DNA of 5,099 bases from Treponema sp. UBA4232. Lineage in GTDB: Bacteria; Spirochaetota; Spirochaetia; Treponematales; Treponemataceae. This document shows, piece after piece, positions 1 to 5,099 of the stretch. The stretch spans positions 1 through 5,099 of the forward strand of contig DGXM01000009.1 of the NCBI GenBank assembly GCA_002396325.1. The letters run 5' to 3'. The position numbers and the translations under genes are program-made. The notes beneath the pieces were generated by a model. The model ran no database searches. It was given only the letters and a program-made list of their open reading frames with translations, and was not told the DNA's origin. Position 1 is the stretch's first letter; each line of letters starts with the position of its first letter.

Positions 1-616
1 GCGCATCCTTTCTTCCTGAATTGTCCTGATACATGCAGGTACAGGTGGTGCTGATGTATCCTGATTTTGAGGCGTGTTCCTTTATCGTTTCCACATCGGC
101 ATAACACAAAGGCCTGATGATTGTGAGAGGATATTTACCGTATTCCAGTCTCGGCGGCATGGTAAAGAGCTTTGCCTTAAAGAGCATGTTCATCAAGAGT
201 GTTTCCAGAATATCGTCCAAATGATGTCCCAGAGCGATTTTGTTGTATCCGTTTTTCAGGGCGTAAGAAATCAGCTCTCCGCGTCTCTGCATGGAGCACC
301 AGTAGCAGTTCATCTTATGCCCCTCTTTTATGCGGTTTTGGACATCGACAAAATAATTCACACTCTCCACATTCCAGCTTTTAAACTGCTCCCTCAGGCG
401 TGGACTCATGGTGCAGCCTTCAAAATCCGTTTCTATGTGGATTGCAGTAAATGAAAAGTCCTCTCCCCGCCGCTTTATCCGGTTTGAAAAATATTCAACC
501 AGGGCAGTGGAATCTTTTCCGCCGGAGGCTCCTATTAATATTTTGTCTCCCTTTTCAATCATTTTATAATCATAAACCGCCTTGTCGATGAGGCTGAATA
601 ATTTCGGCTGTCCCAT
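1..616 (-). CDS. ttcA: TtcA-family tRNA 2-thiocytidine synthase-like protein (3' end outside window)
   Basis: Partial gene: the first 205 residues read from ATG at 616 and continue open past base 1. The ATP-pyrophosphatase P-loop SGGKDS is at residues 31-36. A Cys-Tyr-Trp-Cys pair (C104, C107) is followed by QRRGE, then GHHLDD at 130-135, MPPRLEYG and IIRPL, and a late cysteine pair (C192, C194). This order matches TtcA, a cytoplasmic enzyme that activates C32 of certain tRNAs with ATP and inserts sulfur. It uses an iron-sulfur cluster held by the CxxC pair and one later cysteine. Assigning C192 or C194 as that third ligand is inference. The N-terminus is short compared with the E. coli protein, as in the shorter bacterial members. 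No good Shine-Dalgarno precedes the ATG; a -10-like box lies 9 nt upstream. It is divergent from the DUF456 gene. Family assignment is firm; exact tRNA substrate is not shown. Confidence 0.9.
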   Translation of the reverse strand, partial: MGQPKLFSLIDKAVYDYKMIEKGDKILIGASGGKDSTALVEYFSNRIKRRGEDFSFTAIHIETDFEGCTMSPRLREQFKSWNVESVNYFVDVQNRIKEGHKMNCYWCSMQRRGELISYALKNGYNKIALGHHLDDILETLLMNMLFKAKLFTMPPRLEYGKYPLTIIRPLCYADVETIKEHASKSGYISTTCTCMYQDNSGRKDA

Positions 617-624
617 GACTTTAG

Positions 625-630
625 TTTATA
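625..630 (-). promoter_or_regulatory. Possible -10 box for the ttcA-like gene
   Basis: On the minus strand TATAAA ends 8 nt before the ATG at 616. An overlapping alternative TAATAT lies at 628-633. No convincing -35 hexamer is found at normal spacing (TCTTCC at 17 bp, TTCCAC at 15 bp). If this box is used, the transcript would start within about three bases of the start codon, which fits the lack of a Shine-Dalgarno. Weak candidate. Confidence 0.3.
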
Positions 631-709
631 TTATTTTCCATTGTTGTGGAAGATTGTGTGTATGAAAATTTTCCGAAGGCCCCCGCAGCCGGCTTTCGCA
701 GTCTCCTGT

Positions 710-743
710 GGTTCCCGTTTTCCGAGGTTCCGGCGTTTTGCCG
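710..743. repeat. Imperfect tandem direct repeat in a GC-rich intergenic patch
   Basis: Two adjacent units share GGTTCC, then CGTTTT, then CCG: 710-724 and 726-743, the second with two extra bases after GGTTCC and one extra G before CCG. The patch around it (about 675-756) is richer in G and C than the AT-rich flanks, and TTTTCCGA occurs at both 669-676 and 718-725. A short palindrome AGCCGGCT lies at 687-694. No gene with recognisable similarity covers it; the open frame on the minus strand here has no family I know. It could be part of a dispersed intergenic repeat or a gene remnant. Confidence 0.4.
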
Positions 744-783
744 CCTCTACTAGGGTGTGGATGGTCAGGTTTATGCTGAAAAC

Positions 784-812
784 TTGCTTTTGCTGAAAAA
801 ATCTTCTATTAT
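784..812 (+). promoter_or_regulatory. Sigma-70-type promoter for the DUF456 gene
   Basis: TTGCTT at 784-789 and TATTAT at 807-812 are separated by exactly 17 bp. A second overlapping pair, TTGCTG at 790-795 with TTATAT at 812-817, is also possible. From the first pair the expected start of transcription is about 818-820, coinciding with the ATG at 820, so the mRNA would be leaderless or nearly so. No ribosome-binding sequence lies between the -10 box and the ATG. Confidence 0.55.
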
Positions 813-819
813 TATATGT

Positions 820-1302
820 ATGCATGACATCATACTCATATCAATTGCCGCAGTTCTTCTTATAATCGCGCTCATCGGATGCATAATCCCGGGAATCCCT
901 GGAACTCCTCTTGCCTGGGCGGCACTGCTTCTGGCGCATTTCACCGACCGTTCGCACATCACCTGGGTTCCAATCATAATAATGGGTGTAATCACGGTGG
1001 CGGTCGAGATTCTGAACAATTTCGTGCCGAGTATGTTCACGCAAAAAGCGGGCGGTTCGAAGGCCGGTTCCATCGGTTCCACAATAGGCGTGTTTGCGGG
1101 CGTCTTTCTGGGCAGCATCGTCACAATTCTTCTGGGGCCTTTGGTTGGCGCATTCATCGGCGAACTCATCCATGACCACAGTGACTTTAAGCGGGCCTTG
1201 AAATCCGCCGTATTCTCGTTTCTTGGATTCCTCTCAGGCAGCGGACTCAGGCTCATTACCAGCGCCGTCATCGTCATCATCTACATAAAATCCTTCTTTT
1301 AA
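820..1302 (+). CDS. DUF456 family integral membrane protein
   Basis: A 160-residue, very hydrophobic protein with about five membrane stretches: residues 3-25, 28-41, 49-65, 86-115 and 128-157. The family signature is seen as IPGIPGTPL at 23-31, the AGGSKAG turn at 77-83 followed by a glycine-rich helix, and GPLVGAFIGEL at 106-116, matching the DUF456 (PF04306) pattern. The biochemical role of this family is unknown to me; it sits in the cytoplasmic membrane. The start at ATG 820 is preferred because it puts the N-terminus directly at the first membrane helix. The only earlier in-frame start is GTG at 757, which would add 21 unlike residues and would overlap the promoter. Transcribed away from the ttcA-like gene; 59 bp before pepF, which has its own promoter. 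Confidence 0.87.
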   Translation: MHDIILISIAAVLLIIALIGCIIPGIPGTPLAWAALLLAHFTDRSHITWVPIIIMGVITVAVEILNNFVPSMFTQKAGGSKAGSIGSTIGVFAGVFLGSIVTILLGPLVGAFIGELIHDHSDFKRALKSAVFSFLGFLSGSGLRLITSAVIVIIYIKSFF

Positions 1303-1324
1303 CTGCGGAACCGGGATTCCATCC

Positions 1325-1354
1325 TTGTTTTTTGGGAGGTTTCCGTGTTATAAT
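1325..1354 (+). promoter_or_regulatory. Promoter for the pepF-RDD-rsuA operon
   Basis: A perfect TATAAT at 1349-1354 follows TTGTTT at 1325-1330 with an 18 bp spacer. The -10 box ends 7 nt before the ATG at 1362, so transcription should begin at 1361 or 1362, giving a leaderless message. GAGG at 1356-1359 is only 2 nt from the ATG, too close for a usual Shine-Dalgarno. GGGAGG at 1334-1339 lies between the -35 and -10 boxes, upstream of the expected start. Confidence 0.6.
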
Positions 1355-1361
1355 CGAGGAC

Positions 1362-3227
1362 ATGAGCAATAAAAATACACCGCCGCGTTGGAACCTCGAT
1401 GCAATATATCCGGGGCTTGAATCAAGGGAATATGCAGACGACATTGAAAAATATACAACAGCCGTAAACAAAGCCGGCAGACTTCTTGACGCCTTTTCAA
1501 AATCACCGGACATCGATTTTCCCGCATGGCTTTCAAATTTCATCGAGACGAGGGAGGAAATCATTTACCTGCTGCGAACCCTGAATGCTTACTCCTACAT
1601 CATCTACTCAACCGATACGACGAATACAGCATATCTGAACAACATTGCCAGAGTGAAAAAACTCATCCAGAGTTATGACCGGATTGAACTAAAATTTTCG
1701 GCGGTGCTTCACGACAACAGCTTCAAACTAGAGGATTTTTACAGGCGCTTTCCGTCTTATGCCGGCTACCGCTATCTGCTTCAGGAAAAGATTGAGGAGA
1801 CATCGCATCAGATGAGTGCGCAGGAAGAAAATCTTGCTTCCGATATGAGCAGAACCGGCGGCGAGGCATGGGGAATGCTTCACGAGCAGATTATCTCGAA
1901 TCTCAGGGATGAAAAAGGAACCACATTCAACTCGCTTCGTAACGATGCATACAGTGCAGACCCGGCGCTCAGAAAATCCTCCTGGAAAAAAGAGATTGAA
2001 CTTCTTTCTCAAAATAGAATCGCTTTTGCGGCGGCACTAAATAATCTCAAGGGAGAAACCGTTACTCTCAATTCACGCCGCAATTACAATGCCGCAATAG
2101 ACAGGGCTCTTGCATCGAACAGACTCAGCGCAAAAACTCTGGATGCTCTTATTTCCGCTTTGAACGATGCGCTTCCAATGTGGCGAACATATTTCCAGAC
2201 AAAGGCTTCTCTTTTGCGTGCCACCAATTCCACACAAAGTACGGATGCAGGCACTTCTTCCCAACCGGGTCTTGCCTTTTACGATTTGTTCGCTCCTCTT
2301 TCATTTCCCGGCGCGGAAAACACCCCTGACTCTCCGCTTACGAAAGAATGGTCGTTCAGTGAAGCCCGTGACCACGTGTTGAAGGAATACCGTTCCTTCA
2401 GTGAGGATATGTACGCCTTTGCAAAAAATGCCTTCGATAACAATTGGATTGATGCGGAAGTGCGACAGGGAAAAGTCGGAGGCGCTTACGACGAGGATTT
2501 TCCGAAGGGACATCAGAGCCGTATACTCTCGAATTTCACCGGTGCATTTTCCGACATAATCACGCTTGCTCACGAACTGGGACACGCATATCACTTCAGC
2601 TGCATGAAAGGAAAGCCGGCCTCATTCTGCGACTATCCGATGACACTTGCTGAAACTGCAAGCACGTTTGCGGAAACTCTCGTAAAGCAGGATATGATTT
2701 CCCGGGTGGCAGGAACGGAAAGACTTCGAATCATCGATCTTGACCTTCAGGATGCGAGTCAGGTTTTGGTAGACATCCTCTGCCGCTATTATTTTGAGCA
2801 GGCCGTTTTTGAACGCAGGGAAAAAGTTGAACTCAATGCCGACGATTTCTGCTCGCTTATGAAAGATGCTCAGGAGAAAACTTACGGCTCTGGATTGAAT
2901 GGAGAGCGTCACGAATATATGTGGGCGGTAAAATCACATTACTACAGCACGGGCCTTGATTTCTACAATTTCCCGTATGCATTCGGTCAGCTTTTCGCCG
3001 CAGGGCTGTTTGCGCGTTTCAAAAAGGAAGGCCCAGAATTCGCAGAGACGTACAAAGAACTTTTGAGCCGCACAGGAAATACAAGCTGTGAGGAACTTTG
3101 CAAAGGTGCCGGATTTGACATCACCACAAAGGATTTCTGGAACAGCGGAATTGCGATGTACGCAGCCGAAGTGGATCTGTTCAAATCAGAGGCGGAGCAA
3201 TTCCTGAAAAACAGCGGGGGATTTTAA
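1362..3227 (+). CDS. pepF: Oligoendopeptidase F-like M3 family zinc metallopeptidase
   Basis: A 621-residue protein of usual length for the M3B (PepF) group, which cleaves short peptides in the cytoplasm during peptide turnover. The zinc motif HELGH is at residues 404-408. The third ligand is probably E431 in LAETAST, 27 residues after the first histidine, as expected for the family. Downstream, KSHYYSTGLDFYNFPYAFG (524-542) is the conserved substrate-binding segment, with H526, Y527 and Y528. The N-terminus PRWNLDAIYPG is the usual opening. No signal peptide is seen, so it is cytoplasmic. ATG 1362 is chosen over the upstream in-frame TTG at 1332, because the TTG start would have to include the promoter -10 box. 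First gene of an operon: the next ATG directly follows its TAA. Peptide specificity cannot be read from the sequence. Confidence 0.94.
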   Translation: MSNKNTPPRWNLDAIYPGLESREYADDIEKYTTAVNKAGRLLDAFSKSPDIDFPAWLSNFIETREEIIYLLRTLNAYSYIIYSTDTTNTAYLNNIARVKKLIQSYDRIELKFSAVLHDNSFKLEDFYRRFPSYAGYRYLLQEKIEETSHQMSAQEENLASDMSRTGGEAWGMLHEQIISNLRDEKGTTFNSLRNDAYSADPALRKSSWKKEIELLSQNRIAFAAALNNLKGETVTLNSRRNYNAAIDRALASNRLSAKTLDALISALNDALPMWRTYFQTKASLLRATNSTQSTDAGTSSQPGLAFYDLFAPLSFPGAENTPDSPLTKEWSFSEARDHVLKEYRSFSEDMYAFAKNAFDNNWIDAEVRQGKVGGAYDEDFPKGHQSRILSNFTGAFSDIITLAHELGHAYHFSCMKGKPASFCDYPMTLAETASTFAETLVKQDMISRVAGTERLRIIDLDLQDASQVLVDILCRYYFEQAVFERREKVELNADDFCSLMKDAQEKTYGSGLNGERHEYMWAVKSHYYSTGLDFYNFPYAFGQLFAAGLFARFKKEGPEFAETYKELLSRTGNTSCEELCKGAGFDITTKDFWNSGIAMYAAEVDLFKSEAEQFLKNSGGF

Positions 3228-3620
3228 ATGAACGAAAAGAGAATCCTTGCATTCATAATAGATTTTCTTACAGCGTCGATAGTGCAGGCCGTGCTTATGA
3301 CGGTGCTGCTTATTGTTCCCCTCACGAACGGAACTTCAAGCATTGATGAAATGTTCATGCACACAATTCTGATTACATCCATCTCCGTGTTTTATCTTGT
3401 GCTCAGGGATTTGCTGCCGGGTGGAAGCATCGGAAAACACATCACAAAAACAAGAGTTGTAACGGAAGACGGCAGGAAGGCCTCTTTTGTGAAACGGTTT
3501 CTGCGTAATATTCCCTGGATTCTTGGACCGGTGGAAATTTTTGTTTATCTTGCCACAAGAAAAAGACTCGGCGACAGGCTTGCAAAAACGATGGTTGTGG
3601 ATTTGAGCCGTAATTCATAA
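3228..3620 (+). CDS. RDD family small membrane protein
   Basis: A 130-residue protein with three likely membrane stretches (residues 6-31, 43-63 and 94-110). RDD-family landmarks are present: KRILAFIIDF near the N-terminus with R5, A8 and D12; GGSIGK at 65-70 leading into a RVV strand; and LGDRLAKT at 114-121 with D116. RDD proteins are mostly uncharacterised; some have been linked to ion or solute transport, but nothing here shows a substrate. The ATG follows the pepF stop codon with no gap, and GGGGGA at 3216-3221 gives a purine-rich ribosome site 6 nt upstream. Translational coupling with pepF is likely. The next gene starts 2 bp after its stop. Confidence 0.85.
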   Translation: MNEKRILAFIIDFLTASIVQAVLMTVLLIVPLTNGTSSIDEMFMHTILITSISVFYLVLRDLLPGGSIGKHITKTRVVTEDGRKASFVKRFLRNIPWILGPVEIFVYLATRKRLGDRLAKTMVVDLSRNS

Positions 3621-3622
3621 GT

Positions 3623-4399
3623 ATGAGCGGGGAAAAGAAACCGTATGTAATCAGACTGGACGATTATTTCATTCAAAACGGAATGAGCACATACAGAGCT
3701 GTGAGAAAATTCCTCCGCAACAACAATGTTTTGATAAACGGAAATGTTGTGATTGATTCTGGGTATCCGCTCAACACGAAGGAAGACGAACTTTTTGTGA
3801 ACGGGGAGAAAATCCTCCTGCATTCCCACCTCTATCTGATGATGAACAAAAAGCAGAACACGCTCTGTACTTCGGCACCGACAGAACGCGAGACGGTTTT
3901 TTCTACAATCGAAGAAAGCCTGCTGCATCCGGAAGGACTGCCTCCGCTCCACACGGCCGGAAGACTTGACCGTGACACCGAGGGCCTCCTTCTTCTGACT
4001 ACAGATGGCAAGCTTTCCCACAAACTCACGGATCCTGAAACCCACATAACTAAAACCTATCTTGTGAATCTGCGTGATTCCGTTGATTGTAACCGGCAAT
4101 TAAAATACAAAGAGATTTTTGCATCGGGCACACTCCATCTTCCACCTGAAAAAAAAGGTGCGGCATTCACAGCAAGGGCTGCGGATCTTGAATGGGATGA
4201 ATCTTCCGAAGATGGAAAAATCTGCCGCCTTACTCTTACTGAAGGAAAATTTCATCAGGTGAAAAGAATGTTCCGCGCGGTTGGAAATGAAGTGGTTTTT
4301 CTAAAGAGGATTGCAATGGGTTCCCTTCATCTGGACGACTCGATTCCATCAGGAGAATTCAGGCCGCTCACAGACGAAGAAATTTCAATTCTTTTGTAA
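3623..4399 (+). CDS. RsuA-family pseudouridine synthase with S4 domain
   Basis: A 258-residue protein. Residues about 8-62 form an S4 RNA-binding domain (RLDDYF, then VLINGNVV). The synthase domain follows with YLMMNKK at 71-77, the catalytic loop GRLDRDTEGLLLLTTDG at 113-129 with probable nucleophile D116, KTYLV, and the C-terminal motif LTEGKFHQVKRMF. This order fits the RsuA/RluB/RluE/RluF family, which isomerises uridines in ribosomal RNA. The one-S4, about 250-residue form resembles RsuA (16S position 516 in E. coli), but the target base cannot be decided here, so no symbol is given. It starts 2 bp after the RDD gene with no clear Shine-Dalgarno, suggesting coupled translation. It ends 7 bp from the stop codon of the convergent patatin remnant. 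Confidence 0.92.
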   Translation: MSGEKKPYVIRLDDYFIQNGMSTYRAVRKFLRNNNVLINGNVVIDSGYPLNTKEDELFVNGEKILLHSHLYLMMNKKQNTLCTSAPTERETVFSTIEESLLHPEGLPPLHTAGRLDRDTEGLLLLTTDGKLSHKLTDPETHITKTYLVNLRDSVDCNRQLKYKEIFASGTLHLPPEKKGAAFTARAADLEWDESSEDGKICRLTLTEGKFHQVKRMFRAVGNEVVFLKRIAMGSLHLDDSIPSGEFRPLTDEEISILL

Positions 4400-4406
4400 G
4401 AGCTGA

Positions 4407-4883
4407 TTACATCAATCCCAGACAGATGCTGAATGTCGCGTGTGTGTTTATGCCGCCTCCAAGATAAAAACTTCCCAGCGGAGTTTTCAGCAGACCGTAT
4501 GCTCCGAATCCTACGTCGAAGTTTTCAGGTCCCGTCCAGTTTTCCATTTCCACGGATTCCACAATTTTGTCTTCCATCAATTCGTAATCGGAAATGCGGT
4601 CTGGATCTTTTCATTCGGAGAAAGCAGGACATCGGCATCCTCATACTAGGCAGATTGTTTGTGAGACCGCCGTCGAGAACGTAATGTCCGTTGTCGTCGA
4701 TTGCAGGAACCCATACGAAGGGGAGCGACATACTGTTGCGCACGGCCTGAGCGAGAGACCCCTTGTCGTAAACATTTTCTTTGCCTGTTATCAAATCAGA
4801 AGCGGGATTTCGGCAAGACCCTTCGCACCGCCTCCGCTCAGAATCACCGCGACCTTAGGACGTTCTTTTTTTCATTCCTTCAT
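4407..4883 (-). pseudogene. Decayed patatin-like phospholipase with outer-membrane-type tail
   Basis: Four pieces in successive frames, read on the minus strand. Piece A (about 4870-4797) reads KERPKVAVILSGGGAKGLA, then EIPLL: the glycine-rich oxyanion loop of patatins. Piece B (about 4806-4648) reads ASDLITGKENVYDKGSLA, later VLDGGLTNNLP: the region around the catalytic Asp of the Asp-Gly-Gly motif (codons at 4674-4666). The expected segment with the GxSxG nucleophile between A and B, roughly 100-150 residues in the family, is absent. Piece C (4645-4580) begins YEDADVLLSPNEK and hits TGA at 4577-4579. Piece D (4583-4410) holds ENWTGPENFDVGFGAYG, then KTPLGSFYLGGGINTHA, to TAA at 4407-4409; it resembles the last strands of a BamA-like barrel. 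Native proteins may thus have been patatin-barrel fusions of the type V-D kind (inference). No lipase activity is expected from this copy. Confidence 0.82.
4866..4872 (-). other. Seven-A homopolymer at the frameshifted start of the patatin remnant
   Basis: On the coding (minus) strand, ATG at 4875 is followed by seven A. Read as it stands, this frame ends after six codons at TAA. With six A it would run straight into the patatin frame (MKKERPKVAV). The alternative ATG at 4883 is already in the patatin frame but meets TGA at 4872-4874 after three codons. So both possible starts are blocked. Confidence 0.6.
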
Positions 4884-4886
4884 TTT

Positions 4887-4892
4887 ATTATA
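4887..4892 (-). promoter_or_regulatory. Possible -10 box overlapping the yolD stop codons
   Basis: TATAAT on the minus strand is made from the final leucine codon and the doubled TAA stop of the YolD-like gene, just before the patatin remnant. No good -35 hexamer is seen (CGTGTA at 16 bp is poor). It may be chance sequence created by the stop codons, or a relic promoter for the patatin gene. Confidence 0.2.
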
Positions 4893-5082
4893 AGTTTTCG
4901 CGGATGTCTACACGGGAAGACTCTCCCTGTTTTTCCTCCAGAGCCTTTTTGAGTGCATCATCGTAACCTGCGAGTGCGGAAAACGGAAGGAAGATTTTTG
5001 CCCTCTGCTCAAGCGGCATTTTTACACGTGTGGAGTTTTTGAGGGGCCATTCGGTGTTGATTATATCGTCGTAATTCCTCAT
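4888..5082 (-). CDS. Short YolD-like protein
   Basis: A complete 64-residue protein. The opening MRNYDDIINTEWP and the core RAKIFLPFSALAGYDDA (27-43) match the short YolD-like proteins, in which a DIIN start is followed by a MSM.DRAAQF.PF.AL.GYD-type block. YolD-like proteins (PF08863) are commonly encoded beside Y-family (UmuC/DinB) polymerases and have been proposed to act like UmuD. The C-terminus is charged and probably flexible. The start is secure: an in-frame TAA lies two codons upstream (5086-5088) and GGAGG at 5092-5096 is 9 nt from the ATG. It ends with two consecutive TAA codons. A polymerase partner, if any, would lie upstream beyond the right edge. Family call is from pattern memory; the function is inferred. 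Confidence 0.72.
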   Translation of the reverse strand: MRNYDDIINTEWPLKNSTRVKMPLEQRAKIFLPFSALAGYDDALKKALEEKQGESSRVDIRENL

Positions 5083-5091
5083 GCCTTATGT

Positions 5092-5096
5092 CCTCC
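5092..5096 (-). promoter_or_regulatory. Ribosome binding site of the YolD-like gene
   Basis: GGAGG on the minus strand, 9 nt before ATG 5082. It is the only textbook Shine-Dalgarno in the window, in contrast to the starts of the ttcA-like, DUF456 and pepF genes. Confidence 0.7.
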
Positions 5097-5099
5097 AAT

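Noticed and set aside
74..454. 126-codon plus-strand open frame
   Set aside because: It lies antisense to the clearly recognisable ttcA-like gene and its protein has no recognisable motif.
757..819. Upstream GTG start that would lengthen the DUF456 protein by 21 residues
   Set aside because: The added residues do not look like the family and the stretch carries the promoter boxes; ATG 820 is the first in-frame ATG.
631..825. 64-codon open frame on the minus strand in the intergenic region
   Set aside because: It overlaps the DUF456 promoter and start codon, resembles no family I know, has no ribosome site, and sits over the repeat patch.
1306..1333. Possible terminator after DUF456 (GGAAC/GATTCC stem, later T-run)
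   Set aside because: The stem is only four to five pairs with a bulge, and the T-run is about nine bases away and forms part of the pepF promoter -35 region.
4144..4160. Inverted repeat CACCT/AGGTG around an eight-A run inside the rsuA-family gene
   Set aside because: It lies within intact coding sequence (LPPEKKG), the frame is uninterrupted, and the loop is all A rather than a terminator tail.
4525..4794. 89-codon minus-strand frame as a real small gene starting at TTG
   Set aside because: Its first half is the interior of a patatin domain and its second half leaves the patatin frame; it is a fragment of the pseudogene, not an independent gene.
4433..4952. Several plus-strand open frames at the right end
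   Set aside because: They are shadows of the patatin remnant and the YolD-like gene and show no family resemblance.

Overview
The window looks like an ordinary chromosomal segment of a host-associated bacterium. The protein styles (an M3B oligoendopeptidase, an RsuA-type synthase, a short YolD-like protein, and remains of a patatin with a barrel-like tail) point most naturally to a spirochaete of the Treponema group. A Firmicutes source is not excluded. This is inference from remembered family styles, not from a search.

Layout. On the minus strand, 1-616 encodes the N-terminal 205 residues of a TtcA-family tRNA thiolase that runs off the left edge. A divergent intergenic region of about 200 bp follows, with a GC-rich patch and an imperfect direct repeat. 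On the plus strand come a DUF456 membrane protein (820-1302) and a compact three-gene run: an oligoendopeptidase F-like M3 metallopeptidase (1362-3227), a small RDD-family membrane protein (3228-3620) and an RsuA-family pseudouridine synthase (3623-4399). These last three are separated by 0 and 2 bp and are almost certainly one transcript. Convergent to them on the minus strand are a complete 64-residue YolD-like gene (4888-5082) and, 4 bp after it, a badly decayed patatin-like phospholipase gene (4407-4883).

Functionally the window mixes tRNA and rRNA modification (TtcA-like, RsuA-like), intracellular peptide turnover (PepF-like), two uncharacterised membrane proteins, and a probable accessory of an error-prone DNA polymerase whose gene, if present, lies beyond the right edge. 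I see no pathway joining them all.

The two most interesting signals are these. (1) The patatin remnant keeps its glycine-rich oxyanion loop and its Asp-Gly-Gly motif but has lost the nucleophile segment, and its recognisable pieces lie in four successive reading segments. (2) The promoters in front of DUF456 and pepF, and more weakly ttcA, place the -10 box so close to the ATG that the transcripts should be leaderless or nearly so. I found no convincing new multi-gene system, RNA gene, CRISPR array or intact mobile element.
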